In this document: in pieces, positions 1 through 6,908 of the stretch | Position numbering within the stretch: the first letter of the stretch is position 1 | Layout of the letters: every line of letters starts with the position of its first letter | Assembly (NCBI RefSeq): GCF_030655195.1 | Contig: NZ_JAURWA010000068.1 | Span: 1-34,317, forward strand | DNA: 34,317 nucleotides | Origin: Patulibacter sp. | Lineage (GTDB): Bacteria > Actinomycetota > Thermoleophilia > Solirubrobacterales > Solirubrobacteraceae | Direction: 5' to 3' | The notes under the pieces: model-generated | Database searches by the model: none | What the model saw: the letters and a program-made list of their open reading frames with translations, nothing else | What the model was told of the DNA's origin: nothing | Position numbers and translations under genes: made by a program

Positions 1-100
1 GGCCGCCGGCGAGCGCGGCCGGACCCGCGCGGCGGCGCTGACGGATCCGGCCGCGGTGGCCCTGCGCCTGCGCGCGCTCTACGCCGCCGCCGGCGACTGA
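1..100 (+). CDS. C-terminal end of an unidentified protein (cut by window edge)
   Basis: An open frame runs from base 2 to the TGA at 98-100, giving 32 residues and ending LRLRALYAAAGD. The composition (Ala/Arg/Leu-rich, amphipathic, short tail after an ALTDPAAVA stretch) resembles the C-terminal helix of GT4-type glycosyltransferases, which would suit the neighbourhood, but 32 residues are too few to assign a family. Third positions are almost all G or C, as in the genes that follow. The next gene starts 53 bases downstream on the same strand. Confidence 0.5.
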   Translation, partial: AAGERGRTRAAALTDPAAVALRLRALYAAAGD

Positions 101-139
101 CCCCGTCGACCGTCACAGGGAACCCTCAGGCCCGGCGCC

Positions 140-145
140 TAGACT
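140..145 (+). promoter_or_regulatory. TAGACT -10 box of galE (leaderless)
   Basis: TAGACT lies 8 bases before the galE ATG and matches the TANNNT signal of leaderless actinobacterial genes. Transcription would begin at or next to the start codon. No Shine-Dalgarno sequence is visible. No convincing -35 box was found. Confidence 0.55.
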
Positions 146-153
146 CCCGCCGC

Positions 154-1200
154 ATGGCGTGGCTTCTCACCGGCGGTGCCGGCTACATCGGGTCCCACAT
201 CGTCCAGGCGTTCCGGGCGGCGGGCCGCGAGGTCGTCGTCCTGGACGACCTCTCCTCGGGGTTCCGGGAGTTCGTGCCCGCCGACGTGGTCGTCCATGAG
301 GGCCGCGTCGAGGACGCCGCGGCCGTGGGCGCTGCGCTGGACGCCCAGCCCGTCGACGGGGTCGTGCACCTCGCGGGCCTGAAGTACGCGGGCGAGTCGG
401 TCAACGTCCCGCTGGACTTCTACCGCGCCAACGTCGAGGGCACCCGGGTGCTGCTGCGCCAGATGGCCGAGCGCGACGTCGACCGGCTCGTGTTCTCGTC
501 GAGCTCCGCGACGTACGGGACGATGGAGGGCGAGATCGTGGCCGAGGACGCACCCCAGCGGCCGGAGAGCCCGTACGGCGAGTCCAAGCTGATCGGCGAG
601 TGGCTGATCCGCGACCAGGCCGTCGCCCGCCCCTCGCTGCGCCACACCTCGCTGCGCTACTTCAACGTCGTCGGCTCCGGCCCGGTGCGCGACGCCCCCG
701 ACGCCGAGCACGGCGTCGTCTCGCTCGTCGACCACAGCCCGTACAACCTGTTCCCGCTCGTCTTCCGGGCGCTGTCGCGCGGCGACCGGCCCAAGGTCTT
801 CGGCGACGACTACCCCACGCAGGACGGGTCGTGCGTGCGCGACTACGTCCACGTCGTCGACCTGGCCGAGGCGCACGTCCGCGCGGCGCTGCTGCTGGAG
901 GACGGCACGGAGCTCGCCCCGGCGTACAACGTCGGGCGCGGCGAGGGCACCTCGGTGCGCCAGATCGTCGAGACCATCCTGGCCGTCGTCGGCGAGGAGG
1001 GCCTGGGCTACGACGTCGCTCCCCGGCGCGGCGGCGACCCGGCCAAGATCGTGGGCTCCGTCCGCCGCATCGAGCGCGACTTCGGCTGGAAGCCCGGGCT
1101 GGACCTGCGTGCGATGGTCGAGGGCGCCTGGGAGGCCTGGAACGCCCCCGGCGCCGCAGAGCGCGAGGCCGCCCAGGACGCCCGCCGCGCCGCGGCCTGA
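154..1200 (+). CDS. galE: UDP-glucose 4-epimerase (GalE-type extended SDR)
   Basis: A 348-residue extended short-chain dehydrogenase. It should interconvert UDP-glucose and UDP-galactose (possibly the N-acetyl forms) in the cytoplasm and supply UDP-galactose for glycan synthesis. The sequence opens with the NAD-binding GGAGYIGSH motif at residues 7-15. It has the catalytic serine region FSSSSATYG near 114-122 and the YxxxK pair Y141/K145 in SPYGESK. GalE-typical segments include HLAGLKYAGESV, LRYFNVVGS and the GSCVRDYVHVVDLAEAH substrate-site block. Length is normal for GalE. The start is fixed by the N-terminal Rossmann strand and by a TANNNT box 8 bases upstream. The Ala/Arg-rich last 15 residues are an unconserved tail. 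The next gene is convergent, 19 bases away. The family call is firm; the exact epimer pair is not provable from sequence. Confidence 0.92.
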   Translation: MAWLLTGGAGYIGSHIVQAFRAAGREVVVLDDLSSGFREFVPADVVVHEGRVEDAAAVGAALDAQPVDGVVHLAGLKYAGESVNVPLDFYRANVEGTRVLLRQMAERDVDRLVFSSSSATYGTMEGEIVAEDAPQRPESPYGESKLIGEWLIRDQAVARPSLRHTSLRYFNVVGSGPVRDAPDAEHGVVSLVDHSPYNLFPLVFRALSRGDRPKVFGDDYPTQDGSCVRDYVHVVDLAEAHVRAALLLEDGTELAPAYNVGRGEGTSVRQIVETILAVVGEEGLGYDVAPRRGGDPAKIVGSVRRIERDFGWKPGLDLRAMVEGAWEAWNAPGAAEREAAQDARRAAA

Positions 1201-1219
1201 GGGCGACCCGAAGGCCCGC

Positions 1220-2224
1220 CTACGCCCCGGCCTCGTCCTCGGGGTCGTCGCCCACCGCGCCGTCCTCCGGCAGGAGGTGCCGGCCGGCGAGGTCGTCGCC
1301 CTCGGCGTTGGCCTGCCGCAGCAGCGCGGTGGCGCGGGTGTCGCCCCGGTCGCGTCCGCGGATCGACACGGCCAGGTTCGTCACGGCGTGCAGCCGGCCC
1401 AGTGCGATCGCGCGGCGGTAGAGCAGCAGGCCCTCGTCGAAGGTGTCGGGGCTCTCCGTCAGGCGGTTGCCCAGGTCGATCATCGCGCTGTCCTCGCCCC
1501 GCTCGACGGCACGGCGGAGCACGGCGATCGCCTCCTCGGGGCGCCCGAGCCGGTCCAGCGCGGACGCCCAGCTGGCCGAGGCCACCTCGACGTCGGCGTC
1601 GATGGCCTCGAGGAACGCCCGCTCGGCCTCGGCGTCGCGGCCGGCCTCCTCGAGCGCGAACGCCCGGCCCAGGTGCGCCTCGTGGTACCCGGCCGCACCG
1701 GCCTCCTCCCACAGCCGCACGGCGTCGTCCAGCCGCCCGGCGGCGCGGTAGCCGCGCGCCAGCGAGTCGGCCACGGTGCCGCTGGCCTCCTCGGCGTGGG
1801 CGCGCTCGAGCAGCTCGACCGCCTCGGCGACCTCGTCCTGGCGCAGCCGCAGGAGCCCGAGCTGGTGCGCGGCGTCGGGCTCGCCGTCGGCCGCCGCGGC
1901 GGTCAGCAGCTCGTCGACGCGGTCGAGGTCGGAGCCGTCCTCGGCCAGCACCATCGCGAGGTCGACCCGCGCCTCGGAGAACCCCAGGTCGACCGCGGAG
2001 CCGTAGGCGGCGGTCGCGCCCTCGAGGTCGCCCAGGTGGGTCAGGGCGGTGCCGAGGTTGCTGAACGCGACGTCGTCACCGAACGAGGCGGCGACCCGGA
2101 AGATGGCCGCGGCCCGCTCGGGCTGGCCGGCGTCGCCCAGCGCGGTCGCGAGCGTGTTGAGCTCGTCCACGTCGCCGGTGCGCATGGCGGCCTGCAGGTC
2201 GCGTTCGAGCTGGTCGTCGGTCAT
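1220..2224 (-). CDS. TPR / Sel1-like repeat protein
   Basis: A 334-residue protein made almost entirely of helical repeats of about 34-36 residues. Recurring elements such as NLGTALTHLGDLEGATAAYGSAV, LARGYRAAGRLDDAVRLWEEA and WASALDRLGRPEEAIAVLRRAV are tetratricopeptide or Sel1-like units; roughly eight can be counted. It has no signal peptide or membrane segment, so it is predicted cytoplasmic. The C-terminal tail is acidic (EDGAVGDDPEDEAGA). TPR arrays bind partner proteins, but nothing here identifies the partner. A weak GGCGGA lies about 9 bases before the ATG, and no TANNNT box is present, so this gene may be translated from a leadered mRNA. It converges with galE and lies downstream of the GMC oxidoreductase operon, separated by a strong hairpin, so it is probably its own transcription unit. 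Confidence 0.8.
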   Translation of the reverse strand: MTDDQLERDLQAAMRTGDVDELNTLATALGDAGQPERAAAIFRVAASFGDDVAFSNLGTALTHLGDLEGATAAYGSAVDLGFSEARVDLAMVLAEDGSDLDRVDELLTAAAADGEPDAAHQLGLLRLRQDEVAEAVELLERAHAEEASGTVADSLARGYRAAGRLDDAVRLWEEAGAAGYHEAHLGRAFALEEAGRDAEAERAFLEAIDADVEVASASWASALDRLGRPEEAIAVLRRAVERGEDSAMIDLGNRLTESPDTFDEGLLLYRRAIALGRLHAVTNLAVSIRGRDRGDTRATALLRQANAEGDDLAGRHLLPEDGAVGDDPEDEAGA

Positions 2225-2331
2225 GGGTCACGTCCGCCGGGCGGGGCGCGGGTGCGCCCGTTCCGACCGGACCCCAAGTGTCCTCCTCCGCGCGGCGGGA
2301 GTGCACCGCAGCGGCGTTCGCGGGGTACCGC

Positions 2332-2358
2332 GCGTCCCGGAGCGGTGCCCCGGGACGC
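2332..2358 (-). terminator. Hairpin terminator of the GMC oxidoreductase operon
   Basis: Perfect 9-bp inverted repeat, GCGTCCCGG at 2332-2340 and CCGGGACGC at 2350-2358, with a 9-base loop. It starts 40 bases after the stop of the leftward GMC oxidoreductase gene. There is no T tract, which is usual in high-GC actinobacteria. The rest of 2225-2397 holds no gene. Confidence 0.6.
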
Positions 2359-2397
2359 CCACGCGGAGGACCGCGGCGCCCACCGGCGTGCGCCGTC

Positions 2398-3999
2398 CTA
2401 CAGCGCCCCGCGGCCGATCTCGGAGGCGATGTGCTCGGCCTGCCGGATGCCCAGCGCGACGATCGTCAGCGTCGGGTTGGCGGCCGCGCCGGTGGTGAAC
2501 TGCGAGCCGTCGGAGACGAACAGGTTGGGCACGTCGTGCGCCTGGCCCCACTCGTTGACGACGCCGTCCTCGGGCCTCGCGCTCATGCGACACGTCCCGA
2601 TGTTGTGGGTCGACGGGTAGGGCGGCGTGCGCTTGACGTTCTTCGCGCCCACCGCCTCGTAGACCTTCGTGCCCTGGGTCCAGGCGTGCTCGCGCATCGC
2701 CAGGTCGTTCTGGTGGTCGTCGAAGTGGACGTGGGGGACGGGCAGGCCGTGCGCGTCGGTCATGCCGCCGTCGAGGGTGACGCGGTTGGTGGACTGCGGC
2801 ATGTCCTCGCCGACGAGCCACATGCCGGCCGTCGAGGCGTAGTCGTCCATGATCCGCGTGAAGTCCGGGCCCCAGCCGCCCGGGTCGACGAACGCGGCCA
2901 TGAACGGCACGCCGAGCGAGATCAGCTGCATGTAGTAGCCGCCCGCGAAGCCGCGGTCGGTGTCGTGCCGCGACTCGTCGGCGACCACGCCGGCCATCGT
3001 CTCGCCGCGGTACATGTGGACCTCCTTGTCGAAGGAGCCGTAGACCGACGCGGTCAGGTGCCGCATGTAGTTCCGGCCGACCTGCCCGGAGCTGTTGGCC
3101 AGGCCGTCGGGGAACAGCGGCGAGTCCGACAGGAGCAGCAGGCGCGCCGTCTCGATCGCGTTGCCGGCGACGCACACCGCCCGGGCCTTCTGGCGGTGCA
3201 GCGCCCCGTCCTCGTCGACGTAGAGGACGCCGTCGGCGCGGCCGCGGGCGTCGTGGGTGATCTGGCAGACGTGGCTGCTCGCGCGCAGGTCGAGGTTGCC
3301 GGTCAGCGCCGCCTTCGGCAGCTCGGAGACCAGCGGCGACCACTTGGACTCCTGCTTGTCGCCCTGGAAGTTGAAGCCGTCCTGCACCGTCGCGGGACGC
3401 CCGTCGAAGGGCACCGAGTTGGTGGCGTACGGGCCGGTGGCGATGTGGCGGTAGCCGAGCTCCGCGGCGCCGTTGCCCATGACCTTGAAGTTGTTGTTCG
3501 CCGGCAGCGGCGGACGGCCGCCCTTGTGGGTGACCCCCATCTTCTCCTCGGCGCGGTCGTAGTACGGCTCGAGGTCCTCCAGCGAGATCGGCCAGTCCAG
3601 GAGCGACGCGCCGTCGACCTCGCCGTAGGTCGACGCGGTCTTGAACTCGTGCGCCTTGAACCGCGGCGTCGCGCCGGCCCAGTGGGTCGCGGTGCCGCCG
3701 ACGGCCTTGACGGTCCAGGCGGGGAGGTTGGGGAAGTCCTTGGCCAGCCGGAACGAGCCCGACGTCGTGCGCGGGTCCAGCCAGGCCATCTGGTTGAAGG
3801 CCTCCCACTCGTCCTGGACGTAGTCCTCGGCGGTCAGGTGCGGGCCGGCCTCGAGGACGACGCAGCGGATACCGCGCTCGCACAGCTCGTGGGCGAGCGT
3901 GCCGCCGCCCGGGCCGGAGCCGACGATCACGACGACGTCGGAGTCGTCCTCGTCGAACGAGGCGGTGTCGAAGCGCCCGCGGATCTCGGTGGCGCTCAT
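2398..3999 (-). CDS. GMC-family FAD-dependent oxidoreductase
   Basis: A 533-residue flavoprotein of the glucose-methanol-choline family, related to the large subunit of membrane gluconate/2-ketogluconate dehydrogenases. It would oxidise an alcohol or sugar substrate using FAD; the substrate is not predictable. The N-terminus has the FAD-binding GSGPGGG at 27-33 followed by VVLEAGPH. A GGTATHWAG block (flavin/active-site entry) follows near 110. The C-terminal half ends with the GMC_oxred_C signatures STHNIGTCRMS (carrying the catalytic histidine) and NPTLTIVALGIRQAEH. There is no Tat or Sec signal, unlike periplasmic gluconate dehydrogenases, so cytoplasmic action is inferred. The start at 3999 is the ATG of an ATGA overlap with the upstream small-subunit gene, so the two are translationally coupled. 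A longer in-frame ORF upstream is a shadow of that gene. Control by the adjacent FadR-family regulator is likely. Confidence 0.9.
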   Translation of the reverse strand: MSATEIRGRFDTASFDEDDSDVVVIVGSGPGGGTLAHELCERGIRCVVLEAGPHLTAEDYVQDEWEAFNQMAWLDPRTTSGSFRLAKDFPNLPAWTVKAVGGTATHWAGATPRFKAHEFKTASTYGEVDGASLLDWPISLEDLEPYYDRAEEKMGVTHKGGRPPLPANNNFKVMGNGAAELGYRHIATGPYATNSVPFDGRPATVQDGFNFQGDKQESKWSPLVSELPKAALTGNLDLRASSHVCQITHDARGRADGVLYVDEDGALHRQKARAVCVAGNAIETARLLLLSDSPLFPDGLANSSGQVGRNYMRHLTASVYGSFDKEVHMYRGETMAGVVADESRHDTDRGFAGGYYMQLISLGVPFMAAFVDPGGWGPDFTRIMDDYASTAGMWLVGEDMPQSTNRVTLDGGMTDAHGLPVPHVHFDDHQNDLAMREHAWTQGTKVYEAVGAKNVKRTPPYPSTHNIGTCRMSARPEDGVVNEWGQAHDVPNLFVSDGSQFTTGAAANPTLTIVALGIRQAEHIASEIGRGAL

Positions 4000-4466
4000 C
4001 GGACGATCTCCTCCCGGGCCGGGTCCTCGATCTGCGGATCCGGGAGCCAGTCGAGGTCGTCGAAGCCCCGCTCGAGGTAGCCGTTCCCGTCGGGACAGGG
4101 CCCCTGGTAGCCGAGCAGGTCCCACACCGGCGCCTGGTCGTAGAGCCCGGTCACCAGGCGGGTGCGGACGTGCTCGAAGAACGCGGTGCCCTCGATGGAG
4201 CGCAGGACGTCGAGGCGCGCGGCGTCGTCGAGGTCGGCGAACGGCGCCCCGCCGACGACGTCGACGTCGCGCAGGCCCTGCTCGAGCTGCGCCCGCACCC
4301 GCAGGTCGGCCTCGGCCGCCGCGACGATCGTGCCGACGGCGTGCTCGTAGGGCGCGTCGGGGAACGACGGGTGGGGGAACATCGCGCGGGCGACGTCCTT
4401 CAGCAGCGCCAGGGACGCCTGCGACGTCAGCGTCGTCGCTGCGGTGCCGGTCTCGGTGGTGGCCAT
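3996..4466 (-). CDS. Gluconate 2-dehydrogenase subunit 3-like protein
   Basis: A 156-residue protein of the gluconate 2-dehydrogenase small-subunit family, which typically pairs with a GMC flavoprotein and helps it fold or bind. Visible hallmarks are LALLKDVARAMFPHPSFPD near the N-terminus, an FFEHVRTRLVTGLYDQAPVWDLLGYQGP block around 105-132, and an ending rich in D/E (DLDWLPDPQIEDPAREEIVR). Classical members carry a Tat signal; this one starts MATTETGTAATTLTSQ and has none. The ATG at 4466 is preceded by AGAGGA 5 bases upstream and GAGGAG 12 bases upstream, which decides this start over a longer in-frame ATG at 4544. The stop overlaps the oxidoreductase start (ATGA). No cytochrome c subunit gene is nearby, so the electron acceptor is unknown. 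Confidence 0.85.
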   Translation of the reverse strand: MATTETGTAATTLTSQASLALLKDVARAMFPHPSFPDAPYEHAVGTIVAAAEADLRVRAQLEQGLRDVDVVGGAPFADLDDAARLDVLRSIEGTAFFEHVRTRLVTGLYDQAPVWDLLGYQGPCPDGNGYLERGFDDLDWLPDPQIEDPAREEIVR

Positions 4467-4552
4467 CTCGATCCTCTTCTCCTCGCTCGGTGGGCCGCCG
4501 CTCCGTGTGCCGAGCGGTCTCCGGCCTCGCCGCGACCCTCCCACATGCCTGC

Positions 4553-4563
4553 TGGTCTGACAA
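4553..4563. promoter_or_regulatory. FadR-type operator O1
   Basis: TGGTCTGACAA fits the TNGTNNNACNA half-symmetric consensus of FadR-subfamily GntR regulators. It is the reverse complement of O2, centred 38 bases away, in the divergent region between the GMC operon and the regulator gene. It lies where the leftward promoter's initiation region would be expected. Confidence 0.65.
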
Positions 4564-4590
4564 GTAAAGATGTGACGCGGGACACACCCC

Positions 4591-4601
4591 TTGTCAGACC
4601 A
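4591..4601. promoter_or_regulatory. FadR-type operator O2
   Basis: TTGTCAGACCA again fits TNGTNNNACNA. The identity with O1 (inverted) extends to CTTGTCAGACCA over 12 bases and to 15 of 16 with CAG beyond. Its first six bases, TTGTCA, could also serve as the -35 of the regulator's own promoter, with a 19-base spacer to TATGCT. Binding would then repress the regulator gene and, with O1, the divergent operon. Confidence 0.65.
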
Positions 4602-4615
4602 ACAGCCAGGAGGTC

Positions 4616-4621
4616 TATGCT
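4616..4621 (+). promoter_or_regulatory. TATGCT -10 box of the FadR-family regulator gene
   Basis: TATGCT ends 6 bases before the ATG at 4628, implying a leaderless transcript. Operator O2 sits at the matching -35 position. Confidence 0.6.
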
Positions 4622-4627
4622 GCGCCC

Positions 4628-5416
4628 ATGCCGTTCGAGGAGGTGGTGCGCCGCCCGGTCTACCAACAGGTCGCAGCCCAGCTGCGCGCCGCGATCCTGG
4701 ACGGCGACCTGCAGCCCGGCAACGTGCTGCCGTCGGAGCGCGAGCTCGGCGAGCGCTTCGGGGTGGGGCGCACCAGCGTCCGCGAGGCGCTGCGGGCGCT
4801 GCAGGCCCAGGGGCTGGTCGTCGCGTCCGGCCCGACCGCGCCGCTGCGGGTCACGGCTCCCGAGGCGCTCTCCGCCGGCCCGGTGGGGGAGTCCTTCGAC
4901 GCCCTGATGCGCCTCGGCCTCGTGCCGCTCGGCGACCTGATCGAGCTGCGCCGCGCCCTCGAGGGCGCCGCACTGGCCGCCGCGGCGAGCCGCGACCCCG
5001 CCCCCGACCTGACGGACGCCGAGACGGCGCTGGCCGCGATGGAGGCGGCGGCGGGCGACGTCGATGCGTTCGAGGTCGCCGACGTCGCGTTCCACCTGGC
5101 GCTCGTCGACGCCTCGGGCAACAGCGCCCTGCGCCTCGTGATGCTCGCCGTCCGCTCGTCGGTGTCGGGGCACCTGCGGTCCGCCCTGCACCGCCTCGAG
5201 GACCCGCCCGCCGAGCTCGACCGCCTGCGCGCCGAGCACGCCGGCATCCTGGCCGCGGTCCGCGAGCACCGCGCCGACGACGCGGAGCGCCTGGTCCGCG
5301 ACCACGTGCGCGACCTGTACCTGCGGACGGCGGCGGTGGCGCCCGACGACGTGACGCAGGGGGCGCCGGACCGCGCGACGACCGCCGTCCTGGCTGCGGA
5401 CGGGGCGTCCGCATGA
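4628..5416 (+). CDS. GntR/FadR-family transcriptional regulator (FCD domain)
   Basis: A 262-residue regulator. Residues 8-75 form the GntR winged helix-turn-helix (PVYQQVAAQLRAAILDGDL, LPSERELGERFGVGRTSVREALRAL). Residues about 88-235 form the all-helical FCD ligand domain. The metal-binding set typical of FCD proteins is present: D152, H156, H204 and H226. Family members such as GlcC, LldR and PdhR sense small carboxylates (glycolate, lactate, pyruvate). The next gene encodes a GlcD-type hydroxyacid dehydrogenase and overlaps by ATGA, so a 2-hydroxyacid effector is the natural guess. Two inverted copies of a FadR-type operator upstream suggest autoregulation and control of the divergent GMC oxidoreductase pair. 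The ATG at 4628 is supported by a TANNNT box 6 bases before it. Confidence 0.9.
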   Translation: MPFEEVVRRPVYQQVAAQLRAAILDGDLQPGNVLPSERELGERFGVGRTSVREALRALQAQGLVVASGPTAPLRVTAPEALSAGPVGESFDALMRLGLVPLGDLIELRRALEGAALAAAASRDPAPDLTDAETALAAMEAAAGDVDAFEVADVAFHLALVDASGNSALRLVMLAVRSSVSGHLRSALHRLEDPPAELDRLRAEHAGILAAVREHRADDAERLVRDHVRDLYLRTAAVAPDDVTQGAPDRATTAVLAADGASA

Positions 5417-6792
5417 GCGCCGTCGAGTCGACCCGCACCCTGGCCGAGGACCTCGCCGGCGCCGGCGAGGTCATCACCGACCCCGACGTCCTCGAGGCCT
5501 ACCGCCGCGACCAGGCCGCGCCCGGGCTCCTGCGGGCCGGGGTGCCCGCCGCCCTGGTCCGGCCGACGACGACCGCTCAGGTCCAGGCCGCCGTCCGCGC
5601 GGCGGCCGCCCACGGCGTGCCGGTGGTCCCGCGCGGCGCCGGCTCGGGGCTCAGCGGCGGCGCCAACGCGCTCGACGGCTGCGTCGTCGTCTCCCTCGAG
5701 CGGATGGACCGCATCGTCGAGCTCGACGCCGCCGGCCTGACCGCGACCGTCCAGCCCGGGGTCGTCAACGCCGCGCTGGGCACGGCGGCCGCCGCGGAGG
5801 GCCTCTGGTACGCCCCCGACCCCGCCAGCCGCGAGTTCTCCACCATCGGCGGCAACATCGCCACGAACGCGGGCGGGCTCTGCTGCGTCAAGTACGGCGT
5901 GACGCGCGACGCGCTCCTGACGTGCGAGGTCGTGCTCGCCGACGGGCGCGCGGTTCGCGTCGGCCACCGCACCCGCAAGGGCGTCGCGGGCTACGACCTC
6001 GCGGGTCTCGTCTGCGGGTCGGAGGGCACGCTCGGGATCGTCACCGAGGCCACGCTGCGCCTGCTGCCGGCGCAGCCGCGCGCCAGCACCCTGGCGGCCA
6101 CGTTCTCGTCGCTGGTTGAGGCCGGGGAGGCCGTCGCGGCCATCGTGCGCCGCGTCCGCCCGTCGATGCTCGAGCTGCTCGACCGCGCGACGCTCCAGGC
6201 CGTGCAGGAGCTCGAGCCGCTGGGCTACGAGGACGACGTCGAGGCGGTGCTCTTCGCCCGGTCGGACGCCGGCCCCGAGGCGGGGCCGCGCGAGATCGCC
6301 CTGATGCAGGAGCTCTGCGACGCCGCCGGCGCCACGCTCTCGGTGGTCTCCGACGACCCCGAGGAGGGCCGGATGATCACCGCCGCCCGGCAGCTCGCCT
6401 ACCCCGCGCTGGAGCGCAAGGGCACCACGCTGCTGGACGACGTCGCCGTCCCGTTGCCGCAGGTCCCGGCGCTCTTGGCCGGCGTCGAGGCGATCGCCGT
6501 CGAGCACGACGTCCTGATCGGCACCTTCGGCCACGCCGGCGACGGCAACATGCACCCGACCGTCGTCTACGACCACCGCGACGACGACCAGGTCCGGCGC
6601 GCCCGTGCCGCCTTCGACGCGATCGTCGCCCTCGCCCTGTCGCTCGGCGGCACCGTCTCGGGCGAGCACGGCGTCGGCCTCCTCAAGACGGACCACCTCG
6701 ACGCGGAGCTGGGCGACGCCCGGGCACTGGGCCGGGCGATCAAGGACGCGTGGGACCCGGCCGGGACGATGAACCCGGGCAAGGCGATCTGA
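5413..6792 (+). CDS. FAD-linked 2-hydroxyacid dehydrogenase (GlcD-like)
   Basis: A 459-residue member of the VAO/PCMH flavoprotein family, close to glycolate oxidase subunit GlcD, D-lactate dehydrogenase and D-2-hydroxyglutarate dehydrogenase. It would oxidise a D-2-hydroxyacid to the 2-oxoacid in the cytoplasm or at the membrane face. FAD-binding motifs are PRGAGSGLSGGA (73-84) and STIGGNIATNAGG (about 142-154). GYDLAGLVCGSEGTLGIVTE follows. The C-terminal cap carries GTFGHAGDGNMHP (metal/substrate histidines), SGEHGVGLLK and the ending DPAGTMNPGKAI, all typical of the family. The start overlaps the regulator's stop by ATGA, making a two-gene operon. A strong hairpin follows 18 bases after the stop. 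GlcE and GlcF partners are absent, so a stand-alone dehydrogenase is more likely than a three-subunit glycolate oxidase. Confidence 0.9.
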   Translation: MSAVESTRTLAEDLAGAGEVITDPDVLEAYRRDQAAPGLLRAGVPAALVRPTTTAQVQAAVRAAAAHGVPVVPRGAGSGLSGGANALDGCVVVSLERMDRIVELDAAGLTATVQPGVVNAALGTAAAAEGLWYAPDPASREFSTIGGNIATNAGGLCCVKYGVTRDALLTCEVVLADGRAVRVGHRTRKGVAGYDLAGLVCGSEGTLGIVTEATLRLLPAQPRASTLAATFSSLVEAGEAVAAIVRRVRPSMLELLDRATLQAVQELEPLGYEDDVEAVLFARSDAGPEAGPREIALMQELCDAAGATLSVVSDDPEEGRMITAARQLAYPALERKGTTLLDDVAVPLPQVPALLAGVEAIAVEHDVLIGTFGHAGDGNMHPTVVYDHRDDDQVRRARAAFDAIVALALSLGGTVSGEHGVGLLKTDHLDAELGDARALGRAIKDAWDPAGTMNPGKAI

Positions 6793-6810
6793 CCGGCTCC
6801 GCCCGACGCG

Positions 6811-6833
6811 CCCCCGTCGGCCGCCGACGGGGG
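6811..6833 (+). terminator. Hairpin terminator after the GlcD-like gene
   Basis: Perfect 10-bp stem, CCCCCGTCGG at 6811-6820 and CCGACGGGGG at 6824-6833, closed by a 3-base loop. It begins 18 bases after the stop and is followed by a G-rich run instead of a T tract. It could also act on the leftward gene ending at 6909. Confidence 0.75.
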
Positions 6834-6908
6834 CGGGGGTGACCCCGGCCCGGCGCGGATCCGGCGTCCGGAGCGGCGAGGCCCGGTGAGAGCTCCCGGG
6901 TGTCGCCC

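Noticed and set aside
1008-1712. Long minus-strand Arg/Pro/Gly-rich open frames over galE and the TPR gene
   Set aside because: They lie antisense or out of frame to clear genes and have the repetitive low-complexity composition typical of shadow frames in GC-rich DNA.
2225-2397. Possible small gene between the GMC and TPR genes
   Set aside because: Only a perfect hairpin and GC-rich spacer are seen. Open frames here lack start signals and continue antisense into neighbours.
5445-5475. Inverted repeat-like GC run near the GlcD start
   Set aside because: GCCGGCGCCGGCGAGG arises from Ala/Gly codons within a conserved coding region; there is no sign of a regulatory role.
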